Position numbers and translations under genes: made by a program
Shown: positions 44,234-54,147 of the stretch, piece by piece
Numbering within the stretch: the stretch's first letter is position 1
How the letters are laid out: the number at the start of each line of letters is the position of its first letter
Source of the DNA: Bradyrhizobium sp. BR13661
GTDB taxonomy: Bacteria > Pseudomonadota > Alphaproteobacteria > Rhizobiales > Xanthobacteraceae
Reading direction: 5' to 3'
Assembly (NCBI RefSeq): GCF_029892425.1
Contig: NZ_JARXWB010000004.1
Coordinates: 124,001 to 188,000 of the forward strand
DNA: 64,000 nucleotides
Notes under the pieces: generated by a model
Databases searched by the model: none
Told to the model about the DNA's origin: nothing
Seen by the model: only the letters and a program-made list of their open reading frames with translations

Positions 44234-44872
44234 TTAGGTGGTATTTTTGCCATCGAAGTATCGCGCACCGGAGGAAGCCATTCGCTTCTGAGGGATCATC
44301 GAAAGTCCGACGACAATCGCGTAGATGCCGAAAATTCCGAATACGAGCGGGATACCGTACCAGGCAAGCCACCCTATGCGGACGGTATCATGCGCGTTCT
44401 CGACATAGCCGCCAAAGATCACGCAAGTCCCGACGCCCGCTTCATTTGTCCGGCAATTCTTGTCCGCAAAACTCGTCAAGGCCAGCCAGGGCCCGAAGTA
44501 AGGTAGGATTGCCAGGACACAGGTGACAGCGAAGCCTAGAACGAGACGCGTCAATCTGGCCGTCCAGCCGAGGCAAATCAGGATCAAACACAGAGAAAGC
44601 CACGCGGACACAACGACGTAGAACAAAACCAACCATGTGAACCGCTTGCCAACGGCGACCACAATCCAGCTTACGGCGCCCCCTAGTGTAAGATCGACGA
44701 TGTTCGACAAACGCTCTGACGCAAAAGTGCACAAGCCCTTCTGATCCCAGCCCATGATTACGGCGCTGGTTCCTGTTGCGATGATGACCAATTCCGGCAG
44801 AAGCGGAATGATCATCAGGAGCAACAACAACAGCCGATAACGACGCGAACGGTGAAAGGATTGCGCGTTCAT
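44234..44872 (-). CDS. Polytopic membrane protein of unknown function
   Basis: A 212-residue hydrophobic protein with about five membrane segments (LLLLLLMIIPLLPELVIIA opens the first) and a basic N-terminus SFHRSRRYR. I do not recognise a family. Possible starts are 44872, 44950 and 44968; 44872 begins just before the first helix, but its ribosome-binding site (GGCGGG) is weak. It lies directly upstream of the lipase in the same direction and in similarly AT-rich DNA, so it may be co-transferred and could be an immunity or partner protein, a guess from position. Confidence 0.55.
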   Translation of the reverse strand: MNAQSFHRSRRYRLLLLLLMIIPLLPELVIIATGTSAVIMGWDQKGLCTFASERLSNIVDLTLGGAVSWIVVAVGKRFTWLVLFYVVVSAWLSLCLILICLGWTARLTRLVLGFAVTCVLAILPYFGPWLALTSFADKNCRTNEAGVGTCVIFGGYVENAHDTVRIGWLAWYGIPLVFGIFGIYAIVVGLSMIPQKRMASSGARYFDGKNTT

Positions 44873-45009
44873 TGCCGAAAACCCGCCGATTGGATCGTCA
44901 GAACGCCAATTTGAGGTAGCAAAACTTTTTAATACGCCTTGTTGCGCCATCCGACCAGAGATTTCCACTAGTCATGTGTGCGCCCTGGGCCACGAACGGA
45001 GTACCGCCC

Positions 45010-45783
45010 TCACACCGGCGTATAGATCACGAGCTTCAGCGCAGGATCGTCATTGGCCTGAAAGCTGGTGTGCTCGAGATGCAGCACGCCCTTGGTCGGA
45101 TGGGTCATGGTCTTGCGGCCCGACAAGGTGCCGTGCACCTCGTGCGCGCCCCACCATTTGACGAATTCGGGGCTGCCTTCGCGCAAGCGCGACAGCAATT
45201 CCGCAAAGGCGGGATCGCCGGCCCAGACGTCGTGGGTGGCGCGAAACATCGCGACCATGCGCTTGGCGACGTCAGCCCAGCCTGCGCCATACGATTTCCG
45301 GGTCTTCTTGTTGGTCATCATCAGAAGCAGCGTGTTGCGATCCTCCTCCGGCAGCCGTCCGAACGCGAAGATCTCCTCGGCCGCCGCGTTCCAGCCCAGC
45401 ACGTCCCAGCGCCGCCCGGTGATGTAGGCCGGATGCGGGAGGCTCTCGACCAGCCGCAGGATCGGCGGCGGCACCACCTCGCGGATGAAGGGGCCCCTCG
45501 CGCCGTCGCGCGCGAGACCCCTAAGATGCGCATGCTCGGTCTTGCTGAGCCGCAGCGCCCGCGCTAGCGCATCGACTGTCGTCACCGACGGGCTGACGGT
45601 GCGGCCCTGCTCGAGCCGGATGTACCAGTCGACCCCAATGCCGGCGAGCTGAGCAACCTCCTCGCGGCGCAGCCCCGCCGTGCGGCGCCTCGCCCCCGGC
45701 GGCAGGCCGACGGCTTTCGGCGTGAGCTTTTCGCGGCGGGAGCGGAGGAAGTCGCCGAATTCGATGCGGCGGGGGTCGGCCAT
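45010..45783 (-). CDS. XRE-family regulator with MmyB-like ligand domain
   Basis: A 257-residue protein. The N-terminal helix-turn-helix covers residues ~8-75 (RTAGLRREEVAQLAGIGVDW is distinctive of this group). The C-terminal half is an MmyB-like PAS-type domain (HPAYITGRRWDVLGWNAAA), thought to bind a small hydrophobic ligand. The start at 45783 excludes 29 in-frame residues that run through the operator. Members usually repress an adjacent oxidoreductase gene; here the oxidoreductase is at 47297, beyond an acyltransferase. Confidence 0.9.
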   Translation of the reverse strand: MADPRRIEFGDFLRSRREKLTPKAVGLPPGARRRTAGLRREEVAQLAGIGVDWYIRLEQGRTVSPSVTTVDALARALRLSKTEHAHLRGLARDGARGPFIREVVPPPILRLVESLPHPAYITGRRWDVLGWNAAAEEIFAFGRLPEEDRNTLLLMMTNKKTRKSYGAGWADVAKRMVAMFRATHDVWAGDPAFAELLSRLREGSPEFVKWWGAHEVHGTLSGRKTMTHPTKGVLHLEHTSFQANDDPALKLVIYTPV

Positions 45784-45814
45784 GGCGTGTTCTTGTGGAT
45801 GGAGGGGCTTTGAT

Positions 45815-45836
45815 AATACTAGGATAATACCAGGCC
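45815..45836. promoter_or_regulatory. XRE operator copy 1
   Basis: Two direct repeats AATACTAGG and AATACCAGG with an 11-base period, 31 bases upstream of the XRE start. The entire 22 bases recur unchanged at 47218-47239. Autoregulation by the XRE protein is the likely function. Confidence 0.65.
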
Positions 45837-45960
45837 CTCGCCTGCCCGCAAGATAGGCGGTCGCTCCCATTGGTACGGCGTCGCGCAGGTGACCTTAACG
45901 ACGTAAATCTGCCTGGCGGCCATCCGTACAAGTCTACGGTGCAGTGGGCTGGCTTCGAGC

Positions 45961-47055
45961 CTAAGCCCGCTTCGTTCGCTGTTGCTCATGGTTGAGATTC
46001 AGAGATTTGGACCAATCCGCCATGCGCCGTCCGATAACGATCGCTGGCCTCTCCACTACTCGATACATCAATTCGGCGATGAGCAGCGACAAGAGAACGG
46101 TTGCCGCGAAGATCCAAATTATGGGCATGCGGCCAGTCATCAAATGCGCCGCGGCGATCAAGACTGGAACGTGTATCAGATAGAGGCTGTAGGAAATTTT
46201 GCCAAGCCACATAGGGGCTGGAGTGGCGAGCGCCGCATCCGTTTTGGTGTCGGCAAAACTCAATACCACGATCAGCGTCGAGCCGATAGCCGTCGGTATG
46301 CCAGCGAGGATCGGAGATATTGAGAGCAGTGCGAGCGCGGTGCCCCAGAGCGCAAGGCGCACCGGCCAGTGCTGAATCTGAACTACCATCCTAATCGACT
46401 TTGAATTTTCGGCAACGGCTGCTCCCACTGCGAACAAATAGAGGAAGCGTCCGGTCGATAGCGGATCGAAGAGCCAGTCCGGCACATAGCGCTGCTCCAA
46501 GTAGCTGCAGGCCAACGAGATCACCAAGGCGCCAAAGCACGTCGCTCGCCAATTCCATTGAGTCGCAAGTGCGATGAGAGGGAAGAGAATGGAAATACGC
46601 ATCTCGACGACGAGACTCCACATCGGATTGTCCAACGAGTGCAGGTCCTCGATATCGGTCATCGCCAGGTGAGCGGCCACCACCGAGAAAGTCGGGCGAA
46701 GTTGCCAGCTGGAATGATTGGCCCAATCGGTGAGGCCGTCCATAGGGGCCGCCCCTATAAGATGGTAGAGAGCCGCGGAGGCCAGAATCGCGACGCAGAA
46801 CGGTGGGTAAATTCGCCAAAAGCGCTTGATCATGAACGGCCAATAGCCTTCCCGCCTTGAAACGAAGGCGAGGTGGAGGACGAAGCCGCTCAGCACAAAG
46901 AACAGCAGGACCGCTGATTGACCTGAAAACAGTACTCTGAGGGGCGTGTACTTGATCCACACGGGAGGCGTTTCGATCGCCAACAACCGCATGTGGTGGA
47001 ATAGAACTGTCAAGGCTGCGATGCCCCGGACGGCATCAAGCGATTCAATTCGCAT
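45961..47055 (-). CDS. Acyltransferase 3 family membrane O-acyltransferase
   Basis: A 364-residue protein with about ten membrane helices. Family signs are the opening MRIESLDAVRGIAALTVLFHH with the catalytic His pair, and the arginine motif KRFWRIYPPF. Such proteins transfer acyl groups to surface polysaccharide, lipids or exported metabolites (OafA/NodX type). The start at 47055 is family-typical; the longer frame to 47133 is not. It lies between the two identical XRE operator copies and in DNA that is AT-richer than the flanks, so it may be an insertion. Confidence 0.88.
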   Translation of the reverse strand: MRIESLDAVRGIAALTVLFHHMRLLAIETPPVWIKYTPLRVLFSGQSAVLLFFVLSGFVLHLAFVSRREGYWPFMIKRFWRIYPPFCVAILASAALYHLIGAAPMDGLTDWANHSSWQLRPTFSVVAAHLAMTDIEDLHSLDNPMWSLVVEMRISILFPLIALATQWNWRATCFGALVISLACSYLEQRYVPDWLFDPLSTGRFLYLFAVGAAVAENSKSIRMVVQIQHWPVRLALWGTALALLSISPILAGIPTAIGSTLIVVLSFADTKTDAALATPAPMWLGKISYSLYLIHVPVLIAAAHLMTGRMPIIWIFAATVLLSLLIAELMYRVVERPAIVIGRRMADWSKSLNLNHEQQRTKRA

Positions 47056-47217
47056 AACCCGAAAAACGCCCCTCCGTATATGATTGAACGGTGATACAAG
47101 GCGGTGGGGCGCGCCGCAACATGGCGTTGGCATTAACGTAACCGAGCGTCCACTCCGGCTGTGGCAACGTTCTCCCTCGGCTGCATGGCCTGCGCACCCG
47201 TCACACTGGGTCGACCG

Positions 47218-47239
47218 AATACTAGGATAATACCAGGCC
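47218..47239. promoter_or_regulatory. XRE operator copy 2
   Basis: Identical over 22 bases to 45815-45836 (AATACTAGG, AT, AATACCAGG, CC), 57 bases upstream of the oxidoreductase start. It probably places that gene under the XRE regulator at 45010. Similarity fades on both sides, with weak resemblance just downstream. Confidence 0.65.
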
Positions 47240-47296
47240 TTCCTGTCCCTTCAAGGGCGCCGCATATTCGTATCACCCGTCTCTGAGGTGAACATC

Positions 47297-48376
47297 ATGA
47301 AAGCTGCCGTGCTCAAATCCTTCGGATCCCCGCTCGCGATCGAAACCGTGCCCGACCCGGTGCTCGGCACCGGCGAGGTCATCGTGGACGTCGTCGCCAC
47401 ACGCGTGTTGTCCTACATGAACGAGGTCTTCAGCGGCGAGCGCAACTACGCGCTCGAGCTGCCGATCATTCCGGGCCCCGGCGGCATCGGCCGGGTGCGC
47501 GCGATCGGCCCTGATGCGACCAAGCTCAACGTCGGCGACTGGGTGTTCTGCGACCCGACCGTGCGCTCGCGCGACGATGTCGTGGCGCCCGATATCGCCC
47601 TGCAGGGGCTCACGGCCGCCGGCCCCGGCGGCATGAAGCTGCAACGGCATTTTCGCCACGGCTCCTACGCTGAGCAGATGCGCGTGCCGAGCGAGAACGT
47701 GAAGAAGCTCGGCCAGATCACGTCCGGGGAAGCCTCGCAATGGTGCGCGCTCGGAACCGCGCTGGTGCCCTATGGCGGCTTTCTCGCCGCAAAGCTTCAG
47801 CCGGGCGAGACCGTGCTGGTGAGCGGGGCCACCGGCAATTTCGGCAGCGCCGCGGTGGCGGTGGCGCTGGCGATGGGCGCGGCCTGCGTGGTGACGCCGG
47901 GCCGCAACGAGGCGGTTCAGGCCGACCTCGTCCGACGCTTCGGCGCGCGGGTGAAGCCGGTCAGGCTATCAGGCAATGAGGACGACGACCGCGAGGCGAT
48001 GAAGCGCGCCGCAGGAGGCCCGATCGACTGCGTGCTCGACATCATGCCGCCCTTGGTGAGCACGAGTGTGGTGCGCGCGGCGGTCATGACGGTGCGCGCT
48101 TACGGCCGCGTCGCGCTGATGGGCGGTGTCGGCATGGCCGGCGGCGCCGGCCTTGAGCTCCCCTACCCCTGGCTGATGCGCAACTGCATCTCCATCCAAG
48201 GTGTCTGGATGTATCCGCCGGATGCGGCAACGCGCCTGATCTCGATGGTGCGCGCCGGATTGTTGCGGCTCGACGAATACCAGACGACCGACTTCGACCT
48301 CGACCACGTCAACGAGGCCGTCGCGCACGCCGCCGCCGTCAGCGGGCCGTTCAAATTGACGGTGATCAGGCCGTAA
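47297..48376 (+). CDS. Zinc-independent MDR-type alcohol dehydrogenase/quinone oxidoreductase
   Basis: A 359-residue medium-chain dehydrogenase. The GroES-like N-terminal domain runs to about residue 140, then the Rossmann domain opens with VSGATGNFGSAAVAVALAMGA. The classical catalytic zinc-binding Cys/His set is not evident, as in quinone oxidoreductases. GAGG lies 9 bases before ATG 47297; GTG 47288 is an alternative. Operator copy 2 lies upstream, so it probably responds to the same signal as the XRE protein. Confidence 0.87.
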   Translation: MKAAVLKSFGSPLAIETVPDPVLGTGEVIVDVVATRVLSYMNEVFSGERNYALELPIIPGPGGIGRVRAIGPDATKLNVGDWVFCDPTVRSRDDVVAPDIALQGLTAAGPGGMKLQRHFRHGSYAEQMRVPSENVKKLGQITSGEASQWCALGTALVPYGGFLAAKLQPGETVLVSGATGNFGSAAVAVALAMGAACVVTPGRNEAVQADLVRRFGARVKPVRLSGNEDDDREAMKRAAGGPIDCVLDIMPPLVSTSVVRAAVMTVRAYGRVALMGGVGMAGGAGLELPYPWLMRNCISIQGVWMYPPDAATRLISMVRAGLLRLDEYQTTDFDLDHVNEAVAHAAAVSGPFKLTVIRP

Positions 48377-48385
48377 TTGACCAGC

Positions 48386-48413
48386 CCGCTGCGGCGATGC
48401 GCCGTCGCAGCGG
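48386..48413. terminator. Hairpin between convergent genes
   Basis: CCGCTGCG and CGCAGCGG form a perfect 8-bp stem with inner pairing in the 130-bp gap between the oxidoreductase and the convergent lolD. It lacks a T run, so bidirectional termination is possible but unproven. Confidence 0.4.
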
Positions 48414-48506
48414 ATACGTCTGATTGATCAGAGGGCTGGACGATGTGGCCCCGACGGGAGACGGCTGCTTCCGTCTACTGTGCATGGGGTTGTTTTCGCG
48501 GTTTTG

Positions 48507-49208
48507 TTATTCGAGCTCGACGACCTGGCCGTTCGACAGCGACACGCGCCGGTCCATGCGGCCGGCGAGCTCCATGTTGTGGGTCGCGATCAGCATCGAG
48601 ACCCGGGTCGCCTTGACCAGCTGCATCAGCGCCTGGAACACATGGTCGGCAGTGTGCGGATCGAGATTGCCGGTCGGCTCGTCCGCCAGCAGCACGCGGG
48701 GCGCGTTGGCGACCGCGCGCGCGATCGCGACGCGCTGCTGCTCGCCGCCCGACAGCTCCGCCGGGCGGTGCGTGATGCGGTCGCCGAGGCCGAGATAGCC
48801 CAGAATCTCTTTTGCGCGCTTGACGCTCTCGGACTTCTTCAGGCCGCGGATCATCTGCGGCATCATGACGTTCTCCAGCGCCGAGAATTCCGGCAGCAGC
48901 CGATGCGACTGGTAGACGAAGCCGATGTCGCTGCGGCGCAGCTGGGTGCGCTCGATGTCGGGCAGTTGCGAGGTCGGCGCGCCGTTGACATAGACCTCGC
49001 CCGAGTCAGGCGCCTCTAACAGCCCCGCAATGTGCAGCAGCGTCGACTTGCCCGAGCCCGACGGCGCGACCAGTGCGACCGACTGACCCGCCCACAGCGC
49101 CAGCTTGGCGTTGTCGAGGATCGTCAGCGCCGCTTCACCCTGGAGGTACTGCCGCTTTATCTCGTGGAGATAAATGACCGGTACATCCTCAGCCCCCTGC
49201 TGCTCCAT
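48507..49208 (-). CDS. lolD: Lipoprotein-releasing ABC ATPase LolD
   Basis: A 233-residue ATPase of the LolCDE system that extracts outer-membrane lipoproteins from the inner membrane. Walker A is APSGSGKST, the signature [14 protein letters not shown], and Walker [12 protein letters not shown]. The start ATG 49208 lies 8 bases after the permease stop; in-frame residues to 49283 overlap the permease and are rejected. Gene order permease-ATPase is standard. Confidence 0.94.
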   Translation of the reverse strand: MEQQGAEDVPVIYLHEIKRQYLQGEAALTILDNAKLALWAGQSVALVAPSGSGKSTLLHIAGLLEAPDSGEVYVNGAPTSQLPDIERTQLRRSDIGFVYQSHRLLPEFSALENVMMPQMIRGLKKSESVKRAKEILGYLGLGDRITHRPAELSGGEQQRVAIARAVANAPRVLLADEPTGNLDPHTADHVFQALMQLVKATRVSMLIATHNMELAGRMDRRVSLSNGQVVELE

Positions 49209-49215
49209 CAGCCCC

Positions 49216-50496
49216 TCACTCGTACCGCAGCGCTTCGACAGGATCGAGGCGCGCGGCGCGCCACGACGGGTACAGCGTCGCAAGGAACGACAGCGTCAGC
49301 GCCATGATGACGACGGCCGTGGTCTCGCCGACGTCGATCTCGGCGGGCAGTTTCGACAGGAAGTAGAGCTCCGGCGAGAACAGCTCGGTGCTGGTCAGCC
49401 AGGACAGGAATTGCCGGATGGATTCGATGTTGAGGCAGATCACGAGGCCGACGAAGAAGCCGACCAGCGTACCGACCACGCCGATCGACGCACCCGTGAT
49501 CAGGAAGATCCGCATGATCGAGCCCTGCGAGGCGCCCATCGTCCGGAGGATCGCGATGTCACTGCCCTTGTCCTTCACCAGCATGATCAGGCCGGAGACG
49601 ATGTTGAGCGCGGCGACCAGCACGATCATGGTCAGGATCAGGAACATCACGTTGCGCTCGACCTGGAGCGCGTTGAAGAAGGTCGAGTTGCGCTGGCGCC
49701 AGTCGACCAGGAACACCGGCCGGCCCGCGGCTTCCGTCACCGATTTGCGGAAGGCGTCGATCCTGTCGGGGTTGGTCGTGAACACCTCGATCGAGGTGAC
49801 GTCGCTGCTGCGGTTGAAATAGGCCTGCGCTTCGGCGAGCGGCATGAAGACGAAGCCGAGATCGTATTCGGACATGCCGATCTCGAACACGGCGACGATC
49901 TTGTAAGGCTTGATCCGCGGTGTCGTGCCCATCGGCGTCACCGCCCCCTTCGGTGCCACCAGCGTCACGCTGTCGCCAGCGTGCAGCGACAGTTGGTCGG
50001 CGAGCCTGCGGCCGATCGCGACGCCCTGCCCGTCGTCAAAACCCTCGAGCGAGCCCTGCTTGATGTTCTTGGCGATGGAGGTGAGGTTGTTGAGGTCGTC
50101 GGAGCGGATGCCGCGCACCAGCACGCCCGAGGCGTTCCAGGGCGAGGACGCCAGCGCCTGGCCGTCGACGACGGGGGCCGCCAGCCGGATGCCCTGGACC
50201 TGGCTGATGCGCTCGGCGACGTCCTTCCAGTCGGTGAGCGGCGATTCCAGCGGCTGCACCAGAATGTGGCCGTTCAGCCCCAGGATCTTGTCGAGCAGCT
50301 CTTTCCGAAAGCCGTTCATCACGGCCATCACGATGATCAGCGTGGCCACGCCGAGCATGATGCCGAGAAAGGAGAACCCGGCGATGACCGAGATGAATCC
50401 CTCCTTGCGCCGCGCCCGCAAATAGCGCGCCGACAGCATCCACTCGAAGGGCGCAAAAGGCGCGGTCTGCACGGTTTCGGTCATGGTTTCATCCAT
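49216..50496 (-). CDS. lolC: Lipoprotein-releasing permease LolC/LolE family (LolF-like)
   Basis: A 426-residue protein with one N-terminal membrane helix ([20 protein letters not shown]), a large periplasmic domain and three C-terminal helices of the FtsX type. Only one such permease gene is next to lolD, so it probably acts as a homodimer like LolF rather than as a LolC-LolE pair. ATG 50496 is used; ATG 50484 is possible. It lies 72 bp downstream of proS, as in other alphaproteobacteria. Confidence 0.93.
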   Translation of the reverse strand: MDETMTETVQTAPFAPFEWMLSARYLRARRKEGFISVIAGFSFLGIMLGVATLIIVMAVMNGFRKELLDKILGLNGHILVQPLESPLTDWKDVAERISQVQGIRLAAPVVDGQALASSPWNASGVLVRGIRSDDLNNLTSIAKNIKQGSLEGFDDGQGVAIGRRLADQLSLHAGDSVTLVAPKGAVTPMGTTPRIKPYKIVAVFEIGMSEYDLGFVFMPLAEAQAYFNRSSDVTSIEVFTTNPDRIDAFRKSVTEAAGRPVFLVDWRQRNSTFFNALQVERNVMFLILTMIVLVAALNIVSGLIMLVKDKGSDIAILRTMGASQGSIMRIFLITGASIGVVGTLVGFFVGLVICLNIESIRQFLSWLTSTELFSPELYFLSKLPAEIDVGETTAVVIMALTLSFLATLYPSWRAARLDPVEALRYE

Positions 50497-50568
50497 CGCT
50501 TGATAATCCCATGATTCGGGGTCAATTGTGGCCGGATTGCCGGCCCATTATCGCGCGATGAACACTAT

Positions 50569-51888
50569 TCAGCCGACCAGGCGCGCAACCGCGTCCGCCG
50601 GCGACAGGCTCTCCCGTGAGCCATCGGCGCGTCGCTTGAGCTCGATCTTGCCGTCGGCCAGCCCCTTCGGCCCGATCATGATCTGCCAGGGGATGCCGAT
50701 CAGGTCGGCAGCCGCGAATTTGGCGCCGGCGCGCTGGTCGGTGTCGTCGTAGAGCACGTCGACACCCTTGGCGGTCAGCTCGGCATAGAGCTTCTCGCAA
50801 GCGCCATCGACTGCAGCGTCGCCCTGCTTGAGGTTCAGAATCGCGACGCGGAACGGCGCCACCGCCTCCGGCCATTTGATGCCGGCATCGTCATGGCAGG
50901 CCTCGATGATGGCGCCGAGCAGGCGCGAGACGCCGACGCCGTAGGAGCCGCCATGGATCGGCACATCGACGCCGTCGGGCCCCGCCACCGTCGCCTTCAT
51001 CGGCTCGGAGTACTTGGTGCCGAAATAGAAGATCTGGCCGACCTCGATACCGCGGGTGTTCACCCGCTTGTCTTCAGGCACCTCCTGCTCGAACCGGGCG
51101 GCATCGTGAACGTCCTCCGTCGCCGCATAGACCGAAGTCCACTGCTTGATGATCGGCGTCAGATCGCTGTTGTAGTCGACGTCCTCGCCCGGCACCGGCA
51201 GGTCAAGCACGTCGCGATTGATGAAAACACCGGATTCGCCGGTCTCAGCCAGCACGATGAACTCGTGGCTGAGATCGCCGCCGATCGGGCCGGTCTCGGC
51301 GCGCATCGGGATCGCCTTCAGCCCCATCCGCGCGAAGGTGCGCAAATAGGCGACGAACATCTTGTTGTAGGCGACGCGCGCGGCGGCTTCGTTGAGATCG
51401 AAGGAATAGGCATCCTTCATCAGGAACTCGCGGCCGCGCATCACGCCGAAGCGCGGACGCTGCTCGTCGCGGAATTTCCATTGGATATGATAGAGATTGA
51501 GCGGCAGGTTCTTGTAGGACTTCACATAGGCGCGGAAGATCTCGGTGATCATTTCCTCGTTGGTCGGTCCGTACAGCAGCTCGCGCTTGTGACGGTCGGC
51601 GATGCGCAGCATCTCCGGCCCGTACGCGTCATAGCGGCCGCTCTCGCGCCAGAGGTCGGCGAGTTGCAGTGTCGGCATCAACAGTTCCAGGGCACCGGAG
51701 CGGTCCTGCTCCTCGCGCACGATCTGCTCGATCTTCTTCAGGACCCGGAAGCCCAGCGGCAGCCACGCGTAGATACCGGCCGCCTCCTGTCGGATCATGC
51801 CAGCCCGCAGCATCAGCCGATGCGAGACAATCTCCGCCTCTTTCGGATTTTCCTTCAGAATGGGCAGAAAGAACCGCGACAACCGCAT
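50569..51888 (-). CDS. proS: Prolyl-tRNA synthetase, short form without the editing insertion
   Basis: A 439-residue class II synthetase; the E. coli enzyme has 572. Motif 2 and 3 regions are visible ([20 protein letters not shown], then [15 protein letters not shown]). The usual ~180-residue editing insertion between motifs 2 and 3 is absent, as known for alphaproteobacterial ProRS, so Ala-tRNA-Pro clearance must depend on a separate editing protein not seen here. The anticodon domain closes the protein. It is followed by lolC and lolD. Confidence 0.96.
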   Translation of the reverse strand: MRLSRFFLPILKENPKEAEIVSHRLMLRAGMIRQEAAGIYAWLPLGFRVLKKIEQIVREEQDRSGALELLMPTLQLADLWRESGRYDAYGPEMLRIADRHKRELLYGPTNEEMITEIFRAYVKSYKNLPLNLYHIQWKFRDEQRPRFGVMRGREFLMKDAYSFDLNEAAARVAYNKMFVAYLRTFARMGLKAIPMRAETGPIGGDLSHEFIVLAETGESGVFINRDVLDLPVPGEDVDYNSDLTPIIKQWTSVYAATEDVHDAARFEQEVPEDKRVNTRGIEVGQIFYFGTKYSEPMKATVAGPDGVDVPIHGGSYGVGVSRLLGAIIEACHDDAGIKWPEAVAPFRVAILNLKQGDAAVDGACEKLYAELTAKGVDVLYDDTDQRAGAKFAAADLIGIPWQIMIGPKGLADGKIELKRRADGSRESLSPADAVARLVG

Positions 51889-52035
51889 GGCAATACTCTG
51901 GGAATCAGTGAGGGGCTGCAGTGAAACCGGATTGGGAGCGAAAACACAAGACCGGGAATGAGGAAAAGCCGCTAACGCGACGGAATTCCTGTCATTTTTC
52001 CGTCGACTTCAGGTTCGACTTGAACCGTGCCGGAA

Positions 52036-53598
52036 CTAGGGCGGCAAGACGTCGAGCTCGTCCTCAAGGGTGATTTTCTCGAAATCTGTCACCAGCGCGT
52101 CGATCCGCACATGCCAGCGGCCGGCGAAGGGCAGTTCGACCTTGCGCACATGCCAATAGCCGTCGGACCCAAGCTCAGCGTCGCGCTCGATTGGCTCAAT
52201 GCCGCGCTCCGGCAGGCTCAGCGTCAGCGTCGCCTCCTTGGCCTTCAATGGCGTCGCCTCGCCAGTCATGAGCTGAAGCACGAAATCGTCCATGCCAGGC
52301 TTGCCCGGCGACACCAGCACCTGGAACATCGCCTTATCGGTGTGGATATGGATCGCCAGCGGCGTCTCCGGCACGATGGTCCGCGGCGGTGGCGTGAAAC
52401 GCCAGCCGGCGACGACGGCGAAGATGCCGAGCACAGCCCCGCACTCCAGCAGGATCGAACGTTTGAGCGCCGGCGCGGCTCCGCGATCTTTCGCCAATGG
52501 CGGCGTCAGCCTGTATCGATTGAGCGCAGCGAGCGCCAGCAGCAACAGGACCAGCACCAGCTTGACCGAGAGAATGAGACCATAGCTGGTCTCAACCAGC
52601 GCTGACGGCCTTTCGAGCTGGATAATCGCAAGCGCAAGGCCCGTCAGCGCCAGCGCAGCGACCACCGGCATGGCAATTCGTGAGAAGCGGTTCAGGAGCG
52701 GCAGCACCACCGGCGTCGGCTTGGACAGCAGTGCAACCAGCGGCGCCAGCGCACCGATCCAGAACGCCACGGCAAGGCCATGGAGGAAGATCGCCGGGCG
52801 CGTCAGCATCTCGGGCGATGCCGTTGCGGCGTGCCCGGTCATGGCCAGCGACAGCCCGACACCGGCGAACGCGATGGCGGCAAACACGCGCGCATACCGC
52901 GCTCGGCCCAGCGCCATCAGCGCGAGCAGCATCGCCGCCATGGCGACGAGCAAGGCAGGGCCGGCGTTGGTCGCGAACGCGACGGTCCAGGGCGCTGTCG
53001 TCATCAGCGCTGCCGGCGGCAGACCGAGGAGATCGAGACCCAGCACGCCAACAGATACGACCGCGCTCGGGATGCCGATGAAGAGCGCTACACGAGGCAC
53101 AGCCATGCCGGTCATCGACCACGCAATCCAGCGGCCAAAAAACACGCCGCCGACACCGACAAACAATCCGAGATAGAGACCGATCCGCGACAGCCAGATC
53201 AGCGCGTTCAACCAGCCATCGGCGTTGGCCGGAGGTTGCGTGGCCGTCGGCGCGCCGACGGAAAAGATCACCGATCCCGCGACGGGATGGCCATCCTGCG
53301 ACATCACGCGATAGCTCACGACCGCCGTGCCTTGCGGCAGGTCCTGCGGCATCGCAACCGAAATGCTCTCGTCCGATGCCGTAACGCGCGCATCATCGCG
53401 CGCCCTGCCCGCGCCGTCGATCAAGCGGATCGCGCCAGGGGTCACCGCTTCATTGAAGCGCAGCTCCACCGCCTTCGGCGCAGTCGCCAAGATGCTGCCG
53501 CTCGCCGGCTCGACCGAAATCAGCGCCGCATGCGCCGACGCGCCGGTCGAATAGCCGACGACGATCAGCAGCGATGCGAGCGCAGCCGGAAGACGCAT
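52036..53598 (-). CDS. CopC-CopD fusion copper protein
   Basis: A 520-residue protein. The signal peptide ends GASA, leaving His as mature residue 1 (HAALISVEPASGS), the CopC copper-binding arrangement with a further His in QDGHPVAGS. Residues ~130-390 hold about eight membrane helices of CopD type. The last ~110 residues form a periplasmic YtkA-like domain (IHIHTDKAMFQVLVSPG). It would bind periplasmic copper and move it across the inner membrane. It is the last gene of the copper operon, with its ATG just at the YcnI stop. Confidence 0.92.
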   Translation of the reverse strand: MRLPAALASLLIVVGYSTGASAHAALISVEPASGSILATAPKAVELRFNEAVTPGAIRLIDGAGRARDDARVTASDESISVAMPQDLPQGTAVVSYRVMSQDGHPVAGSVIFSVGAPTATQPPANADGWLNALIWLSRIGLYLGLFVGVGGVFFGRWIAWSMTGMAVPRVALFIGIPSAVVSVGVLGLDLLGLPPAALMTTAPWTVAFATNAGPALLVAMAAMLLALMALGRARYARVFAAIAFAGVGLSLAMTGHAATASPEMLTRPAIFLHGLAVAFWIGALAPLVALLSKPTPVVLPLLNRFSRIAMPVVAALALTGLALAIIQLERPSALVETSYGLILSVKLVLVLLLLALAALNRYRLTPPLAKDRGAAPALKRSILLECGAVLGIFAVVAGWRFTPPPRTIVPETPLAIHIHTDKAMFQVLVSPGKPGMDDFVLQLMTGEATPLKAKEATLTLSLPERGIEPIERDAELGSDGYWHVRKVELPFAGRWHVRIDALVTDFEKITLEDELDVLPP

Positions 53599-54116
53599 TA
53601 GGGCTTGGGCAGCAGTTTCACGCCAGGCGCCGGCGACTTGTCCTCATGCGAATGCCCTGCGCCCTCCGCCGGGATTTCGATCCAGCGGCTAACACCCTTT
53701 TCGCATTCCTGCACCACCGGAAAGTACAGCGTGGTGTTCGGCTTCAGGCTGTCAGTGAGGAAGCTGCTGACGACGAACTCGTCGTAATTGTGGTCCGACA
53801 GCTTGCCGCCGGACCAGACCACTTCCTTCACACCCGAAGTCAGTTTGTTGCCGTGATAGTCGTACGGGTTGGCATATTGCCCCTCGACGACATCGACGTT
53901 CCAGCCCGCCTTCGGCATCGGTTTCACTGCGATGACGCCTTCGGGGATCTGCACGCGAATCTTCACCGTAGGCGAACCGGAACAGCCATGCGGTACGGCA
54001 AAGACGGCCTTGTAGGACGCACCAACCGTGGCCTGCTTGCCTTCCAGATAAACATGCGCCGCCGCAGGCGACGCGGCCAGCGCAGCCATCAGGATCAGCC
54101 AGGGTGCCTTCAACAT
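53598..54116 (-). CDS. YcnI-like (DUF1775) periplasmic copper protein
   Basis: A 172-residue exported protein. The signal peptide ends PAAA and leaves HVYLEGKQATVGASYKAVF as the mature start; an N-terminal His is the known copper ligand of YcnI domains. FAVPHGCSGSPT and the C-terminal GHSHEDKSP add possible ligands. It overlaps the CopCD start by one base. It probably works as a copper chaperone together with PCuAC. Confidence 0.9.
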   Translation of the reverse strand: MLKAPWLILMAALAASPAAAHVYLEGKQATVGASYKAVFAVPHGCSGSPTVKIRVQIPEGVIAVKPMPKAGWNVDVVEGQYANPYDYHGNKLTSGVKEVVWSGGKLSDHNYDEFVVSSFLTDSLKPNTTLYFPVVQECEKGVSRWIEIPAEGAGHSHEDKSPAPGVKLLPKP

Positions 54117-54147
54117 GCTCGATCTCCCGGGGGTTAGATTACGTCAG

